Under the pieces are notes generated by a model. The model searched no databases. It was given only the letters and a program-made list of their open reading frames with translations, and had not been told where the DNA came from. From contig JAJTBE010000080.1 in NCBI GenBank assembly GCA_021287065.1, positions 1 through 35,113 of the forward strand: a stretch of 35,113 nucleotides of DNA, given 5' to 3'. This stretch comes from Bacillota bacterium (GTDB lineage Bacteria; Vulcanimicrobiota; JAJTBE01). Each line of letters starts with the position of its first letter. Position 1 is the stretch's first letter. Below are positions 24,132 to 33,810 of this stretch, in pieces. Made by a program: the position numbers and the translations under genes.

Positions 24132-25076
24132 ATGGATTATGCAATAAAAACCGAAAATCTGGTTAAGGTCTATACGGGAAAGAAGAAAAGCGCAGGCAAA
24201 CCGGTAAACGCCCTCGTGGATCTTAATCTCGAAGTAAAAGTGGGAGATATTTACGGTTTTATAGGACCTAACGGCGCCGGTAAAACAACCACTATCAAAT
24301 CACTTATGGGTCTTATCAGACCAACATCGGGAAAAGCTTTTATAATGGGAAAACCGGCTGGTTCTGTTGAAGCGAAACAGTTGGTGGGATACCTTTCTGA
24401 GGTTGCTTACTATTATCCCTTTATGGAAGTTGGAAAACTACTCGATTTTTATTGTTCATTCTATGAAATTCCGAGATCTCAGAGAAAATCCAAAATTGAG
24501 GAAACCCTTGCTCTTGTAAGATTATCAGATAAAATAAATGCCAAAATGAGCGAACTTTCCAAAGGTATGATGCAGAGATTCGGAATCGCTCAGGCAATCA
24601 TAGCAAAACCACCCCTTCTTATACTTGATGAACTAACATCAGGCCTTGATCCCATTGCACAAAAAGAAGTTAAGGATATTGTCCTCGATCTGAAAAAACA
24701 GGGTCAGACCATATTTTTCTCTTCACATATGATGACAGAAGTTGAAAATATCTGCGACCAGATCGGAATCATATATAGCGGGGTAATGCTTAAATCTGCT
24801 CCCCTTGATGCCTTCCTGAAGGAAGAGTCCGGTGATTTTTCAAAAATTGTTTTCGAAGAAGCTTCAGATTCAGTTCTGGCTAAATTCAAAGAGAAAAAGA
24901 TCGATACGGAAAAAATCCGTGCCGGCGTTTATTCCGCAGTTGTGCCTGATAAGGATCTTGAAGATTTTATCGATATGCTCAGAGCTGAAAAATGCCGGGT
25001 AAGCGAAGTCAATCCGAGGCGCTACTCACTGGAAGATGCCTTCTTTCAGCTTATCAAGGAGAGTGAAAAGAAGTGA
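24132..25076 (+). CDS. ABC transporter ATP-binding protein
   Basis: 314 residues, one nucleotide-binding domain of the CcmA/NatA-like export type. Walker A is GPNGAGKTT (from 45). The signature is LSKGMMQRFGIAQA, Walker B LLILDELTSGLDP, and the switch His lies in FFSSHMM. A C-terminal extension of about 90 residues carries the regulatory DUF4162-like tail common in this group. The start has a GGA-type ribosome site. The stop overlaps the permease start in GTGA, so the two subunits are made together. The cargo is unknown. Confidence 0.92.
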   Translation: MDYAIKTENLVKVYTGKKKSAGKPVNALVDLNLEVKVGDIYGFIGPNGAGKTTTIKSLMGLIRPTSGKAFIMGKPAGSVEAKQLVGYLSEVAYYYPFMEVGKLLDFYCSFYEIPRSQRKSKIEETLALVRLSDKINAKMSELSKGMMQRFGIAQAIIAKPPLLILDELTSGLDPIAQKEVKDIVLDLKKQGQTIFFSSHMMTEVENICDQIGIIYSGVMLKSAPLDAFLKEESGDFSKIVFEEASDSVLAKFKEKKIDTEKIRAGVYSAVVPDKDLEDFIDMLRAEKCRVSEVNPRRYSLEDAFFQLIKESEKK

Positions 25077-25873
25077 ATTTCAAACATGTTATCCGAATAG
25101 CATCAATAACATTCGAAGAAAGTTACAGAAAAAAATTCCTGTACATTCTTCTGTTTTTAAGCGCCATACTTATGGTTTCTGCTTTTCTTTTCGACCCCTT
25201 CAACATCGGACAGCAGCTGCCGGTGGTTAAGGATATATGTCTTACAGGCCTCAGCTTCTTTGGGCTTACACTTACCTTTGCCCTGTTTCTGACCGCCATA
25301 CCCAATGAAATCGAAAAGAAAACCCTTTATCCTCTGCTCTCAAAACCAGTAAGCCGCTCTGATTATCTCTGGGGAAAATTCCTCGGAAATATGGCAATGG
25401 TTTTTATTAATCTTCTTGTGATAACACTGGAAATTACATTCCTCATCAACAAACTTATACCGTCCGATATAAACATGGCATTCAGAATGGCAGAATTAAA
25501 GCCCATTATATGGTCGGCGTTCCTTCTCTTTGTGGAGTGCGGAGTTGTCGGTGCTCTTATTGTGCTTTTCTCTCCTTTTATGTCATATCCCGTCAATCTG
25601 GTTCTTACATTGCTTATGTATATCAGCGGCAATGTTTCCCAGGGATATATCAATTTCATCGCAGCGGAGCAGAGCAGCTCTCTCGGTGCAATGCTTGCCA
25701 TAGTCCTTAAATACATACTTCCCAACTTCGAATATTTTCATATCAAAAACTCAGTAGTCCACAGTTACATAGTAGATCCTGTGTATGTCTCAGGTTCTGC
25801 TTTATATGGTCTGGTTTACATAATGATAGTTCTTCTTATCGCAGATATTCTGTTTCAGAGAAAAGATCTTTGA
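25073..25873 (+). CDS. ABC-2-type permease subunit
   Basis: 266 residues with about six hydrophobic helices, beginning with a juxtamembrane amphipathic stretch and KFLYILLFLSAILMVSAFLF. The conserved ABC-2 coupling region EIEKKTLYPLLSKPVSRSDYLWGKFLGN lies between helices 2 and 3, as in NosY and related subunits. It starts with GTG overlapping the ATPase stop by 4 nt; AAGGAG lies upstream inside the ATPase gene. A homodimer of this subunit with two ATPases is the expected complex. An 11-bp inverted repeat surrounds its stop codon. Confidence 0.88.
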   Translation: MNFKHVIRIASITFEESYRKKFLYILLFLSAILMVSAFLFDPFNIGQQLPVVKDICLTGLSFFGLTLTFALFLTAIPNEIEKKTLYPLLSKPVSRSDYLWGKFLGNMAMVFINLLVITLEITFLINKLIPSDINMAFRMAELKPIIWSAFLLFVECGVVGALIVLFSPFMSYPVNLVLTLLMYISGNVSQGYINFIAAEQSSSLGAMLAIVLKYILPNFEYFHIKNSVVHSYIVDPVYVSGSALYGLVYIMIVLLIADILFQRKDL

Positions 25874-25887
25874 TTATTTCTCTGAAA
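25853..25887 (+). repeat. 11-bp inverted repeat around the permease stop codon
   Basis: TTTCAGAGAAA (25853-25863) pairs perfectly with TTTCTCTGAAA (25877-25887) across a 13-nt loop that holds the TGA stop. It is followed by ATATTAAAAAAA rather than a T run, so it is not a classical intrinsic terminator. It may stabilise the 3' end of the message or stop transcription with another factor. Confidence 0.5.
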
Positions 25888-25912
25888 ATATTAAAAAAAG
25901 TTAACAATTGTC

Positions 25913-25924
25913 GATAATGATTAT
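25913..25924. promoter_or_regulatory. Fur-box-like palindrome
   Basis: GATAATGATTAT matches 12 of the 13 core bases of the classical Fur element and forms ATAAT-G-ATTAT. It lies in the 222-bp gap before the REC-PAS-kinase gene. Its flanks do not extend the match well. A -10-like TATAAT occurs at 26014-26019, but I see no matching -35 element. Confidence 0.3.
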
Positions 25925-26095
25925 GTGGGATCATGTGTCTTTTTTGGTTAATATGTAAAAGATTCATGAATAGTTAAAGGAAAAAATATACTCCCGAGTC
26001 AGCTAATTGATCTTATAATAAAACCGGCAAGGTAAAAACAGTTTAGAACTTAGTAACACTCTTTTGTCAACTGACTTAAACGGAGAATAGTTACA

Positions 26096-28705
26096 ATGAA
26101 GAAGGCAAGGGCTAACTTATTACACATTGATGATGATCTTGATTTTCTGAAGCTATTTTCGATTTCTTTCAAAAAAGAGTTCGAAATAATATCTGCCTCT
26201 GATTTCTCAGAAGCTGTGGAATATCTGAAAAATAACATTTTTGATATTGTTGTACTCGATTATGACATGCCTGAAAAAAACGGCCTTGAAGTCCTTTCAC
26301 TGATAAGAGACCAATACCCTTCGCTTCCTGTTATCTTTTTCACAGGACAGGGAAACGAAAAAGTGGCAAGAGAGGCATTTGTCGCCGGAGCTTCGGATTA
26401 TTTCAATAAAGACTTTACCGTGTTTTCCACAAGGGAAAAATTTATCAATTCGATTATCAGACTGGTAGATAAGCGAAATACCGAGATTGAACTTGAAAAA
26501 AGCAGGGCAAAATACCAACTTCTTTTCGAATCCATGCTTAACGGGTTCATTGTTGGTAAAGTTATCATGGATAATGACGGAAAACCTGATGACCTCCTCC
26601 TCCTTGAAGTCAATCAGGCTTTTGCGGATATGGTAGGCAGGCAGAGAAGCGACTTTTACGGAAAAACATACTGCGAAGCTTTATCCGGAATAAAGGATTA
26701 TGTCGGAGATTTAATTGCCCTTATCGATAAAGTTGTGAAAACCGGAGAGCCTGCCACTGTCGAAAGATTCTCACCGTTTTTTGGAAAATGGTATTTCCTG
26801 AATGTTTACAGACCGATGGAAGGCCATTTTGCCGCTGTTTTCAATGATATTACCGATTTAAAAAAAGCAAGGGAAGAACTTGAAAAAGAAAAACTCAAAT
26901 CCGGTGCAATTTTCGATAATTCTGAGTCGGTAATCATTATTGTTGATAAAAATGCTAAGATTTTGCTTGTTAATAAAAAAGCATGTGAAATTCTCGGTTA
27001 TCAGGAGCATGAGATTCTTGGTCATGATATTTTTGAAATCTGTATCGAAAAAAATAAACAGGATCTGCTAAGAACAAGGTTTTTGTCGTTTTTTGATAAT
27101 GAAACAGTGGATTTTGGAGAATTCAGCGAATTCGAATGCCATGTGAATACGGCAAAGGGGCTGAAAAGAAGAATCAAATGGGCGAACAATGTGCTCAGAA
27201 GCAAAGACGGCTCTTCTCTGGGCTTAATAATTACCGGAGTGGATGTTACAAAACTGAACTCCATCGAAATTGAACTTCAGGAAAAGGAAGATATACTCAA
27301 CAGAGTTATGGACACAAGCCCTGTTGGGATTGTTATTTTTGATGAACATCAGAAAATCAGATTTGCAAATAAACGAACGGAACAGATACTCGACCTTAAA
27401 AAAGAGGAACTAATTGGCAGAACCTATGAAAGCCTTGATTTTGCCTGTGTTGATGATAACGGTGTGGTTGTCGAATGCAATCAATCTCCGGCAGAGATAA
27501 TTTTCAGAACCGGCAAACCTGTGTATAATATGCTTTTCAGCAGCGAGGGTAAAAGAGGCAGGAGCTTCTTCCTCGTTAATGCTGCACCGGCGGCAAATTC
27601 AAGAGGAGTAAGAAACAGAATCATTCTGGTAATAAAGGACATCACCGAGCATTACATGGCAAAAAAAGCTGCTATGAATTCTGAACTCCGTTACAGAACC
27701 ATTTTTGAGAATACAGGCACTGCCCTTGTCATTTTCAATGGTGATGGAATACTCAATCTTGTAAACAGGGAATTCCTTAAACTTACCGGCTTTGATCATT
27801 CCGAAGTGGTGGGAATCAAAAAATGGACGGAATTTCTCGACACAAAAGATAAATACCGGATATTAAGGCAGTTTAAGAGCACCAGCAGCAATGGGGGAGA
27901 GGACCCGAGAAAGTTTGAATTCCGCCTGAAGGATAAAAACAGCGCAACAAGACATGTTGTGGCATATCTTTCCAATATCCCTTCTTCAAAAGGCAGGGTA
28001 GTCTCCATTCTTGACATTACCGCACTTAAACAGGTGGAAGATGAACTTATCAGAAAAAATAAGGAATTAAATGATTTTGCATATACAGTAAGCCATGATC
28101 TGAAAAATCCCCTGAACCTTATCAGGGGGTATCTTGCACTGATGGCTGAAGATCCCAAACTCTTTAATGAGTATTACAAAAAAATAACCAATCAGGCTGA
28201 AAACCTTGTGGAATTTGTAAATAAACTCCTGGAACTGTCAAGGGCAGGCAAGATTGTTGCAAATATGGGCAACATCAACCTCGATTATCTTGTCCGGGGA
28301 GTTTTTGCATCCTTAACATCAAGAGACCCGGAAGCTGAGCTGGTTCTTCACAGCGCTCCCTATCTGGTTAAGGGAGATCTGATGAACCTTGCCAGACTTT
28401 TCTCCAATCTTATGTCAAACGCATTTCAGCATAAAGATCCGGATAAAGAAAGACTCGTTATCGAAGTTAACTGTATTCAGGAAAATGGCGGTGCCGTAAT
28501 TTCGGTGAAAGATAACGGTATCGGGATTGACAGGACCAATCTGGAAAAAATATTTTTGCCGGGATTCACTTCAGGAGGCCACCTCGGAACAGGTTTTGGC
28601 TTAACAATAGCAAAGAAAATCGCCGAAGCCCACGGCGGAACTATTGCAGTAAAAAGCGATGGTCAGGGAAAAGGCACCGAATTTGTTATAAAACTCCCGC
28701 TTTAA
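26096..28705 (+). CDS. REC-PAS4-histidine kinase (hybrid with N-terminal receiver)
   Basis: 869 residues, soluble, with no membrane segment. An N-terminal receiver domain (1-125) has the acidic pair in IDDD, acceptor D55 (VVLDYDMPEKNG), T in FFTGQG and K105. Four PAS domains follow (about 139-255, 268-385, 397-520 and 531-645). HisKA has H667 in YTVSHDLKNPLN, and the HATPase domain (about 760-869) shows NLMSNAFQH, DNGIGID and GTGFGLTIAKK. The receiver lies in front of the kinase, so an upstream kinase may control this one's output. It is a cytoplasmic sensor with several possible PAS ligands or redox cofactors. GGAG lies 10 nt before the ATG. Its stop overlaps that of pilT by 4 nt. Confidence 0.92.
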   Translation: MKKARANLLHIDDDLDFLKLFSISFKKEFEIISASDFSEAVEYLKNNIFDIVVLDYDMPEKNGLEVLSLIRDQYPSLPVIFFTGQGNEKVAREAFVAGASDYFNKDFTVFSTREKFINSIIRLVDKRNTEIELEKSRAKYQLLFESMLNGFIVGKVIMDNDGKPDDLLLLEVNQAFADMVGRQRSDFYGKTYCEALSGIKDYVGDLIALIDKVVKTGEPATVERFSPFFGKWYFLNVYRPMEGHFAAVFNDITDLKKAREELEKEKLKSGAIFDNSESVIIIVDKNAKILLVNKKACEILGYQEHEILGHDIFEICIEKNKQDLLRTRFLSFFDNETVDFGEFSEFECHVNTAKGLKRRIKWANNVLRSKDGSSLGLIITGVDVTKLNSIEIELQEKEDILNRVMDTSPVGIVIFDEHQKIRFANKRTEQILDLKKEELIGRTYESLDFACVDDNGVVVECNQSPAEIIFRTGKPVYNMLFSSEGKRGRSFFLVNAAPAANSRGVRNRIILVIKDITEHYMAKKAAMNSELRYRTIFENTGTALVIFNGDGILNLVNREFLKLTGFDHSEVVGIKKWTEFLDTKDKYRILRQFKSTSSNGGEDPRKFEFRLKDKNSATRHVVAYLSNIPSSKGRVVSILDITALKQVEDELIRKNKELNDFAYTVSHDLKNPLNLIRGYLALMAEDPKLFNEYYKKITNQAENLVEFVNKLLELSRAGKIVANMGNINLDYLVRGVFASLTSRDPEAELVLHSAPYLVKGDLMNLARLFSNLMSNAFQHKDPDKERLVIEVNCIQENGGAVISVKDNGIGIDRTNLEKIFLPGFTSGGHLGTGFGLTIAKKIAEAHGGTIAVKSDGQGKGTEFVIKLPL

Positions 28706-30057
28706 AAATCATCATCGTCATATTCCGCTGCTTTTGGAGTGCTGTTCGTGCTTCCATAATAAGAGCCACCGTCTGAATACAGGGGATCCCTTGCATAATG
28801 TGCCTGCCCGTCGTCTATTACATATCCGCCTGAAGAAACAACCTTATTTCCGCTTTTTGAGTCGGCTCCTCCCTGTTCCTGCTTTGCTGATGTCCTTCTG
28901 AACGGTGATGAATAACCGGCTCCCCCTTTCTGAGGTTCAGACGCTGAAGGCTGGGGAACTTCCTTTTTCTCTGCCGTCTGCTGCTTTTTGTTAATTCCGA
29001 GAAGCTGGTTCATGCTTTCCAGATCAAATGCGTGGGTCATTGTCTCTTCAAGAGTAATCTTTGACTCATCATAAAGCTTCTTCAGAGATTGTTCCATAGT
29101 CTGCATTCCGTGCTCGTTACCCATTTCAATAGCTGAACGAATCATGTGGATTTTGCCTTCCCTGATGAGGTTTCTGATTGCAGTAGTAACTACCAGCACC
29201 TCTGTGGCAAGAACCATCCCTTTTTCCCTCTTCTTATGGGGGAGAAGCAGTTGGGAAAAAATACCCTGAAGCGTGGCTGCAAGCTGAATTTTAATCTGTT
29301 GCTGGGAATGTCCGGGGAATATATCAATAATTCTGCCGATTGTATCCACTGAGTTGTTTGTGTGCAGGGTTGAAATAACAAGATGTCCTGTTTCTGCAGC
29401 AGTCAGAGCGGTGTCGATCGTTTCCTTGTCTCTGATTTCTCCCACAAAAATCACATCAGGATCCTGTCGGAGCGCTGATTTTAAAGCAATGGAAAAATTG
29501 TTGGTATGCGTCCCCACTTCTCTCTGCCTGATAAGACAAGTCCGGTTCTGGAAAACATACTCGATTGGGTCTTCAATCGTAACAATATGCGAATTTCTTG
29601 TTTTATTCATGTGATCCACAACAGATGCAAGAGTTGTGGTTTTTCCGGAACCTGATGGTCCGGTAACTAAAACCATTCCGTATCTCTTCAGGGACAGATC
29701 TTTAATAACCTGAGGAACTCCAAGTTCGTCAACGGTTTTGGGAGTATGGGGGATCATTCTGAACACTCCGCCAAGGGCTTTGTTCTCCCTGAAAACATTT
29801 CCCCTGAACCTTGCCAGTTCAGGTATGCTGTATGAAAAATCAAGCTCTTTTTCTTCAAAAAGCTTTTCGTTCTGAAAACCGGTAAGTATATTTATCAGAA
29901 GCAGTTCTGTCTGATCCGGTGTTAATGAAGGATAACCCTTTAGTCTTGTAAGTTTTCCTTTGAGTCTTACTATTGGGGGATTTCCTGCGGCTATGTGGAG
30001 ATCGCTGGCATTTTGCTCCACCATTTCTCTTAATAACTGATCCAGAGTTAAATCCAT
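28702..30057 (-). CDS. pilT: PilT, type IV pilus retraction ATPase
   Basis: 451 residues. PilT is a hexameric cytoplasmic motor that depolymerises pili for twitching. The N-terminal PAS-like domain starts with ASDLHIAAGNPP. Walker A is GPSGSGKTT (from 133), the Asp box IEDPIEYV (from 161), Walker B VGEIRD (205-210), and the His box HLVISTLHTNN. AIRNLIREGKI marks PilT rather than PilB. The conserved enzyme ends near 355. The remaining 95 residues are a disordered tail rich in Gly, Ser, Lys and Tyr that ends in DDDDF, absent from typical PilT of 345-370 residues. AAAGGA lies close before the ATG. No other pilus gene is adjacent. Confidence 0.93.
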   Translation of the reverse strand: MDLTLDQLLREMVEQNASDLHIAAGNPPIVRLKGKLTRLKGYPSLTPDQTELLLINILTGFQNEKLFEEKELDFSYSIPELARFRGNVFRENKALGGVFRMIPHTPKTVDELGVPQVIKDLSLKRYGMVLVTGPSGSGKTTTLASVVDHMNKTRNSHIVTIEDPIEYVFQNRTCLIRQREVGTHTNNFSIALKSALRQDPDVIFVGEIRDKETIDTALTAAETGHLVISTLHTNNSVDTIGRIIDIFPGHSQQQIKIQLAATLQGIFSQLLLPHKKREKGMVLATEVLVVTTAIRNLIREGKIHMIRSAIEMGNEHGMQTMEQSLKKLYDESKITLEETMTHAFDLESMNQLLGINKKQQTAEKKEVPQPSASEPQKGGAGYSSPFRRTSAKQEQGGADSKSGNKVVSSGGYVIDDGQAHYARDPLYSDGGSYYGSTNSTPKAAEYDDDDF

Positions 30058-30160
30058 TAGTCCTTTGTCATCCTTTCAGCCTGAGGCTTTTCCGTTTCCG
30101 TGTCTGCTTCAATCATCATAGTTTGTTCAAATGTTTTATGGGCAAAAAAATAACATGCCC

Positions 30161-30181
30161 AAAAAACAGTTTTTGTCTGTT
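30161..30181 (-). terminator. Weak intrinsic terminator after the AAA+ gene
   Basis: On the minus strand AACAG-N7-CTGTT forms a 5-bp stem followed by a run of T. It lies about 52 nt past the AAA+ stop and before pilT. A separate dyad, TGGGCA-N11-TGCCCA (30139-30161), is adjacent and touches it. The short stem makes this a moderate call. Confidence 0.4.
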
Positions 30182-30232
30182 ATTTTATTTATCAGTAAAA
30201 AACAGGCTTTTGTAAAGATCTGTGCCCTTTGT

Positions 30233-31930
30233 TTATATCTCCGGGGTTTCCTGAAATGCGTCCGGTTCTTTGCTGCCAAAGAGATTCTGAACTACAAAAT
30301 TTTTGGCGGACATATATGTTGAAATCTCATCCACCCGATCTTCAAACTTCTTTCTTGCCGCTTTTTCCTCGGCATCTTTTTCAAACTCAAGATAATTATT
30401 TAATATATCGCAAATTTGTCCATAATCCAGAGTCTTGGAATACTGCTTAATTATATCCCGCTTCCTGCTGAGATCAGCCTGATAATACTCCTCGGGAAAT
30501 TCAAAATCTTCTATGCATGTGATTGCTTTCCGGGATATATTATCCATACTTCTGCCGGACAAATTGCCTTTTGAGCAGGTCTCACCGAATTTTTGCCATT
30601 CTTCATCGGTCAGATTCAGAAAATCCCTGTGTTTCACAAGCTTTACATCCCTGAACAGTTTTACAAAATCCTCAGGCTTCACAGGACCCTTCACGAAATA
30701 AGGATCCTGAGTGATTCTGCTGATTGTTGCCTGATCCATATTCAGATAGTTGGCGTCGCACAACATAAACCATTGTCCGTTTTTAGGGAGAATAGTGCCG
30801 TCAAAAAGCCCGAAAACAGCTCCGAGAATATTCTTTTCCTCATTCCTCAAACCCGATTCGGTTCTTGCGGAAAAAGCAGTGTCGATATCAGGCCAGTAAA
30901 TGCCCACCACACCTTTGAACCCCAGTATGTTTTTTTTAAAAATATCTATCAGGTTCTGTGCGGAAGCGTTCTGATATGATGAAGCCCAGTCGGTACGCCT
31001 GATTATAACAAATCTGGAGCGTATGCCCTTTTCTTTAGTGAAATTCAGAAAATAATTGCCTATTGCGTGGGCGGTCAGGGTCTTGCCGCATCCCGGATTT
31101 CCCATCGCAAAAAGTATAGGATTGATCCGCTTTGGGTTGACTCCCGCATCTATATCATACCCCGCCACATCCCTTGCAAGCTTCAGCGCCGACTTCACAT
31201 AGTCTTCATTGCCAATAATTTCTGAAACATCTGCCGGCATCAGCCCGGTGGAATCTTCCTGCCCGGTCTGGTAATAACAGAACCCCTCAAAAGACTTATC
31301 CAGAATATCGATTTTTGTATTCTCCAGCGCTTCCCGATAAGGCTGAAATGAAGCGTCCCGAACCATTGCCTCTATTGTGTTTTTCATCAGTTTGAAATAA
31401 GCAATGGTACAGTTTAAAAGCTTCTCGGAAGAATTCACTTTCCTGTCAGGGTGGGGGTGGCTTCTGTAAAATAATACGTATTTCCTGAAATCCCCTGCAA
31501 TCGCCTTTGGCAGTTCATCTTTGCCCGAATCCACAAGAATATTTATCTCTTCAGGTTTAAATGTATTTCCGACTTTGATTATCTGCTCGGACAGATTCTG
31601 ACATCTTTCGATTATCTCCACAGAAGCGGCGTAAAGGGAGAACATGTTTACAAATCTGACATCCTGGGGGCTTAACTCAGATGAAAATCCAAAACCCTGC
31701 TGCCTGTCTGAGATTATGATGTTGGTAAGCTGCTTTGCAGTTTCCATCAAAACCGCCAGACCGGTCTCTGTATTTTCCAGAATACGGATATTAAGAACCG
31801 TTTCGCCATAAACTCCTTTGTCTGCCTCTCTGAAGAGGGCAGGAAGTTCTGCCGAAAGGATAACCTGCCTTGCAGCCGGAATTTCTTCCCTGATGGAATC
31901 AGGGGTTATGGAAATCATGCCTGAACGCAA
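30233..31930 (-). CDS. Unrecognised AAA+ ATPase with novel N-terminal region
   Basis: 565 residues. The first 240 form an all-helical region I do not recognise. An AAA+ module follows: Walker A GNPGCGKT (277-284), then IYWPDIDTAFSAR in the Walker B place, where the usual Asp-Glu pair reads Pro-Asp. A sensor-1-like WFMLCDANY and a possible arginine finger in ISRITQDP come next. A helical lid and a charged C-terminal coil end the protein. No signal or membrane segment is present. The start is TTG: AGGAGG sits 8 nt before it, while the next ATG, 12 nt later, is too far. It lies 20 nt behind glnS, so it is probably cotranscribed. Function unknown; a remodelling or clamp-type AAA role is possible. 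Confidence 0.8.
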   Translation of the reverse strand: MRSGMISITPDSIREEIPAARQVILSAELPALFREADKGVYGETVLNIRILENTETGLAVLMETAKQLTNIIISDRQQGFGFSSELSPQDVRFVNMFSLYAASVEIIERCQNLSEQIIKVGNTFKPEEINILVDSGKDELPKAIAGDFRKYVLFYRSHPHPDRKVNSSEKLLNCTIAYFKLMKNTIEAMVRDASFQPYREALENTKIDILDKSFEGFCYYQTGQEDSTGLMPADVSEIIGNEDYVKSALKLARDVAGYDIDAGVNPKRINPILFAMGNPGCGKTLTAHAIGNYFLNFTKEKGIRSRFVIIRRTDWASSYQNASAQNLIDIFKKNILGFKGVVGIYWPDIDTAFSARTESGLRNEEKNILGAVFGLFDGTILPKNGQWFMLCDANYLNMDQATISRITQDPYFVKGPVKPEDFVKLFRDVKLVKHRDFLNLTDEEWQKFGETCSKGNLSGRSMDNISRKAITCIEDFEFPEEYYQADLSRKRDIIKQYSKTLDYGQICDILNNYLEFEKDAEEKAARKKFEDRVDEISTYMSAKNFVVQNLFGSKEPDAFQETPEI

Positions 31931-31950
31931 GGCAGGTCCCTCCTGTATAT

Positions 31951-33645
31951 TTATTTGTCTTTTTTAGCTATTTTAGCCCAACTGTCTTTCAGTCCTGTGG
32001 TTCTGTTGAGTACAATATGATCCTCGCTGGAATCAACTCTGTCCACGCAGAAATAACCCTGTCTGAGGAACTGGAAGAAGTCGCCGGTTTTAACGGTTTT
32101 GAGGCCCGGTTCAACTTTACAGCCCTTCAGTACTTCAACCGAATCGGGGTTGATGTTTACTCTGAAATCAGGATCCTCTTCAGGATTAGGCTTAGAGAAC
32201 AGATGTTCATAAAGCCTTATTTCCGCATCCACAGCGTGAGGAACCGAAACCCAGTGAAGTGTTCCGAGAACTCTGCGTCCATCGGGAGTTCCGCCGCCTC
32301 TTGATTCCGGATCATATTTGCAGCGGATCTCAACAATCTCGCCGTTTTCGTCTTTGATAACATCGGTGCAGGTTACATAATAAGCATGTTTAAGCCTGAC
32401 CTCGGCGCCGGGGGAAAGACGGAAATACTTTTTGGGCGGATTTTCCATAAAATCATCACGCTCAATATAAACTTCTCTTGAGAACGGCACAACTCTGTTG
32501 CCGGCATCGGGATCTTCAGGATTGTTCTGAGCTTCCATCATCTCAACCTGTCCCTCAGGATAGTTCTCAATGACCATTTTCAGGGGGCGAAGCACCGCCA
32601 TTACTCTCGGCGCTCTCTTGTTCATATCATCCCTGATGCAGTGTTCAAGAAGGCTGATATCCACAACACTGTCCGCTTTGGCTACGCCGATCTTTTCAGC
32701 AAAAGTTCTTATGGATTCAGGAGTATATCCTCTTCTTCTCAGACCTGAAATGGTAGGCATACGGGGATCATCCCATCCGCTGACATGATTTTCCTTTACA
32801 AGCTGCAGGAGCTTTCTTTTGCTCATCAGGGTGTATGTCATATTAAGTCTTGCAAATTCAATCTGCTGAGGTCTGTAAACTCCAAGCTCCTCAAGGAACC
32901 AGTCGTAAAGAGGCCTGTGAATCTCAAATTCCAGTGTGCAAATCGAATGAGTAATCCGCTCGATCGAATCGCAGATTCCATGCGCCCAGTCGTACATTGG
33001 ATATATACACCATTCATTGCCGGTTCTGTGGTGTTCGGCATGAAGAATGCGGTACATAACCGGATCTCTCATATTCATATTAGGTGAAGCCATGTCGATT
33101 TTTGCTCTGAGAACCATCGAACCATCAGGAAATTCGCCTTTTTTCATCTTTTCAAAAAGATCAAGGCTTTCCTCTACAGGTCTGTCTCTGTAAGGGCTTT
33201 CTTTACCCGGTTCTGTCAGAGTGCCTCTTGTCTGGCGGATTTCATCCGCTGTCTGGCTGTCAACATAAGCTTTGCCAGCTTTTATAAGCTGAATGGCATA
33301 TTCATAAAGCTGTCCGAAATAATCGGAAGCATAATACATTCTGTCTTCCCAGTCAAAGCCAAGCCATCTGACATCTTCAATTATTGAATCCACATACTCG
33401 GTATCTTCCTTGCACGGGTTTGTGTCGTCAAAGCGAAGATTGGTCTTTCCTCCGTATTCCTGAGCTATACCGAAATTCAGGCAGATAGACTTTGCATGAC
33501 CAATATGGAGATACCCGTTAGGCTCCGGAGGAAAACGGGTGTGAACTCTCCCCTCATACTTCCCTGTCCTGTTGTGTTCATTAATAATCTCTTTAATAAA
33601 ATTAGTAGTCTGCGGTTTTTCCGCAGCAGTTAGCGCATCGCTCAT
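31951..33645 (-). CDS. glnS: Glutaminyl-tRNA synthetase
   Basis: 564 residues. It charges tRNA-Gln directly. The class I motif HIGH is H47-I-G-H50 within [16 protein letters not shown], where PEPNG separates GlnRS from bacterial GluRS (PSPTG). The KMSKS equivalent is TLMSKRKL near 275. The two beta-barrel anticodon-binding domains fill the C-terminal 220 residues. AAGGAG lies upstream of the ATG. Many bacteria lack GlnRS and use the GatCAB route, so its presence is a lineage clue, usually explained by ancient transfer from eukaryotes. It is the first gene of a two-gene transcript with the AAA+ protein. Confidence 0.96.
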   Translation of the reverse strand: MSDALTAAEKPQTTNFIKEIINEHNRTGKYEGRVHTRFPPEPNGYLHIGHAKSICLNFGIAQEYGGKTNLRFDDTNPCKEDTEYVDSIIEDVRWLGFDWEDRMYYASDYFGQLYEYAIQLIKAGKAYVDSQTADEIRQTRGTLTEPGKESPYRDRPVEESLDLFEKMKKGEFPDGSMVLRAKIDMASPNMNMRDPVMYRILHAEHHRTGNEWCIYPMYDWAHGICDSIERITHSICTLEFEIHRPLYDWFLEELGVYRPQQIEFARLNMTYTLMSKRKLLQLVKENHVSGWDDPRMPTISGLRRRGYTPESIRTFAEKIGVAKADSVVDISLLEHCIRDDMNKRAPRVMAVLRPLKMVIENYPEGQVEMMEAQNNPEDPDAGNRVVPFSREVYIERDDFMENPPKKYFRLSPGAEVRLKHAYYVTCTDVIKDENGEIVEIRCKYDPESRGGGTPDGRRVLGTLHWVSVPHAVDAEIRLYEHLFSKPNPEEDPDFRVNINPDSVEVLKGCKVEPGLKTVKTGDFFQFLRQGYFCVDRVDSSEDHIVLNRTTGLKDSWAKIAKKDK

Positions 33646-33684
33646 TATCGCTGTCTCCTTTTTATTAGTCAGGGATTTTGCAAA

Positions 33685-33713
33685 ATTATACCACGATAAA
33701 CCGCATGGTTCAA
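33685..33713 (-). promoter_or_regulatory. Promoter of glnS
   Basis: On the minus strand TTGAAC (33713-33708) is followed by 17 bp and a perfect TATAAT (33690-33685). The leader is about 33 nt and ends in the AAGGAG ribosome site. Confidence 0.7.
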
Positions 33714-33810
33714 TAAGGAAAATACTGATGAACGTCCCCCGAAAGGGAATTATAAATAATCCCCCTGAAAAACCTCCCCCAAACCGCCAGGAAACCCAAC
33801 ACCCCTAACA

